64,000 nt of DNA, taken from contig JAECUM010003625.1 of NCBI GenBank assembly GCA_016617855.1, positions 1 through 64,000 of the forward strand, read 5' to 3'. This DNA is from Megalonaias nervosa (taxonomy: Eukaryota > Mollusca > Bivalvia > Unionida > Unionidae). Shown here piece by piece: positions 52,301 through 55,300 of this stretch. Both the position numbers and the translations under genes were made by a program. The notes below the pieces were generated by a model, which was not told where the DNA came from, ran no database searches, and saw only the letters and a list, made by a program, of their open reading frames with translations. The stretch's first letter is position 1; each line of letters starts with the position of its first letter.

Positions 52301-55300
52301 TGAGTTTTGAGCAATTTTGCAAGCAAGTTTCTCAGATCATACATACAGATTGAAAGAAACAACCAAATCAATCAGTTATATAAAGCTTTCTAAAAATTAT
52401 CATTATTATCATTATCATCATTGGCTGATATCATCATGATGGGTTGATGTCATCACCATTTTACCTTGATCCAGCTAGTGAAGACTTTTTCTCCGAGCCG
52501 CGGTGCCCAGCGCAAAGTATGCAGCAAATGAGGATCCCCAAGGTGTGAGGGGTCTCCAGTTTCTAAGGATTTCAGGTATTGCACTGATGGAGGCAGGCAC
52601 GCTAGGAGCCTCCATGTGATCAGGAAGTTGTACTCGACCACAGAAGAATCCTGTAAAATTTAACTATCATCATGATCACTTAAAACAACCAGTCATTTGC
52701 AATGGTGTGGGAAAGGGAAATCCCTCTAAAATGGTTAAAATTCAAAGACAAGATGCTGTTGACCAATATTTGCTAATAAAATGTAAATTTGTGAGATTTG
52801 TTGTCATGTACAATTAGCCATATCTAATAGAAAATCAACATAACAAGATGTATAAGATTTGACACTGAGTAATACATACATCATACAGCAATCTAAAGCT
52901 TGATACATACAATTTACTGTATACAATGTAATAATACTGTTCAAGGCCTATGTATACATCGTGATACATTACAACAATGGAGAGCTTGTCCTGTATGTTA
53001 TACTTCAGGCCAGCCATCAATAGAGTGATACGTGTAACTTTGAACTGACTGTACCTCAATATAAGCAATTTACTTTATACAGTGTAAATAATACATTTCT
53101 ACTGAAGGCCTGTATTTACATGATGATACATTACCATAATGGAGAGCTTGTCCTGTGTCTTATCACACCTCAGACCTGCCATCAGCAGAGTGATACATGC
53201 ATCATAGAGCTGGTTGTAATCCAAACATTCCGAACTGGCCAGTAAGAAGCTACAGGCCTACAATCACACCAATAAACGGGAACTCAAAAGAATGTATACA
53301 CTAATGAATAAAATTCCAACTAGTTATATTCTCAATGTGGTCTCAGGAAGACGTTTAATAATAAAATAGAATTTAAAACCAAATGGTTTTAGGCTTGTAC
53401 AGCTGATCTGGAAGCAATTGGTCCATATGTTGTGAAAATTAAGGTTGAAGGAATTCATGACAATGGTTTGTTAAAGACGACGGTTATAATAAAAAAACAT
53501 GTATAAAGTTACTAATGCTTCTAGACACAATTTACTCTTTACAAGGGATTTGCTTGGAGACTATTCTTTGAAATGGATTGTTTGGACACTGTACTGTTTA
53601 TGAGGGATCTGTTTGGACTCTTACAATGGACGTGTTTGGACACAATTTACTCTTTACAAAGGATTTATTGGGGCATCATTTACTCATTACAAGGGATTTG
53701 TTTGTTTACCATTTACTCTATACAAAGGATCTGTTTAGATACTATTTAATATACAAAAAATATGTTTGCAAAGATTGTAGTAACTTTCAAAGATAATAAA
53801 TGTGATGCTTACCAAGCCATCCACCTTTGGAGCATCTTGTGAACTGACATCTGTCTGAGCCAGTTTGTAGAACCTGGGCTTCAATATGCCACCTGAAATA
53901 CAAAACTCTAGCTAAAAAGCACTTAACTTGAATTTTGAATACCAATTTTTATTACTGCACTTTTCAACAAAGTTCCATTGTATGCATTTTTTAAAATGAT
54001 AAATCCCAGTGAAGATTGGAATTATGTTTCAAGAAGTTTGATACTCTTGCTGACAGTAATTTGTCTCAAAGAAGCATGTGGCTTGACAAAAATATTTCAC
54101 TAGTGAATTATCAGGGATGTGACAGATGTCATGGCTATGTATATTCTGTTGGAAACTGAGATGTGGAAAGGCCTTATTTATGCAAACTATGCTAATATCA
54201 ATGTTAGAATTTAACTGTGGATGTGGCAAACATCAATATGGATTTATTAATAGGATCCCAAGCTGAAAACATTCAAGTTGTTTCGAAGAATAAGAGCACC
54301 CTTTTCAGAGAGCATCTCCTGCATTATCAAAAATTACAAGATTCGCTGAAGGTGCAGGCTATTACAATTATACCAGTTTACTACAGCAATATTTTCCTGT
54401 GGTACTCTTTCACTGTACTGGAACATGGATAGCTTCTGTCAGTAAAGAAATTCCCAAGCAGTCTTGTTACGAATGTATTGTTATTAACAGCAAGTTTCAT
54501 TTTTTATTACAAAATAATGAAAGTTTTTTTTAATACTAAATAGTTGTATTTGCCACAAATTAATTTTTAATGTTAAAAAAATAATTACATTTATAATCCT
54601 TTAACCATGTGTTTGACACATGTCACATATTCGAACAAGGTAGCCAAATGACATGTTGTGAAATATATTCAGGCCAAATCAAACTTTTTAAAACTTTAAA
54701 ATTAAACTGCACATCCAAAAACATTAAATATTTCAAATTACTGACTAGCGTATGTCAACGTGTTAACTACCTGTATTCTTTTGTAAGACTGCAACTCATC
54801 TAAAGACTTGCATGTTTTCTGTTTGAATTTTACATCAATTCTTAGGTCCATTAAATATTTTCTCATCTGTTGAGCAAATGTGTGTTATGTTTACTGGCTC
54901 TATCTGACAAATATCTTACCCAGGTGTCGGCATGGCACTCAGTGTTTCCCTGCCTATTATATCAATAGTGCAGCAAGTTAATTTCAGTGTCAATACTTCC
55001 TATTTTTATGAAGATGCTCTCTACTGTAAGCATTGTGTCTTTAACAAGGTTTCAGCTACAGTGTAAGTTTAATCATCCCACTTTACCAAAAGTTTTTAAA
55101 CTACAACCTAAACAACAATTAAGATACTCAAAGCAAATTCATCTACTATAAAGCATTGACAATTTAATTTGGGGTGAGCAGGTGGGGGGGGGGGGGGCCG
55201 GCTGCCATTTTCTGTAGAGCTGAGAAGTAATTATTTTTTTTAACATAATATGATGAATATAATATTGGGTTATTTTGCCATAAATCAAAATATTTTTTTC

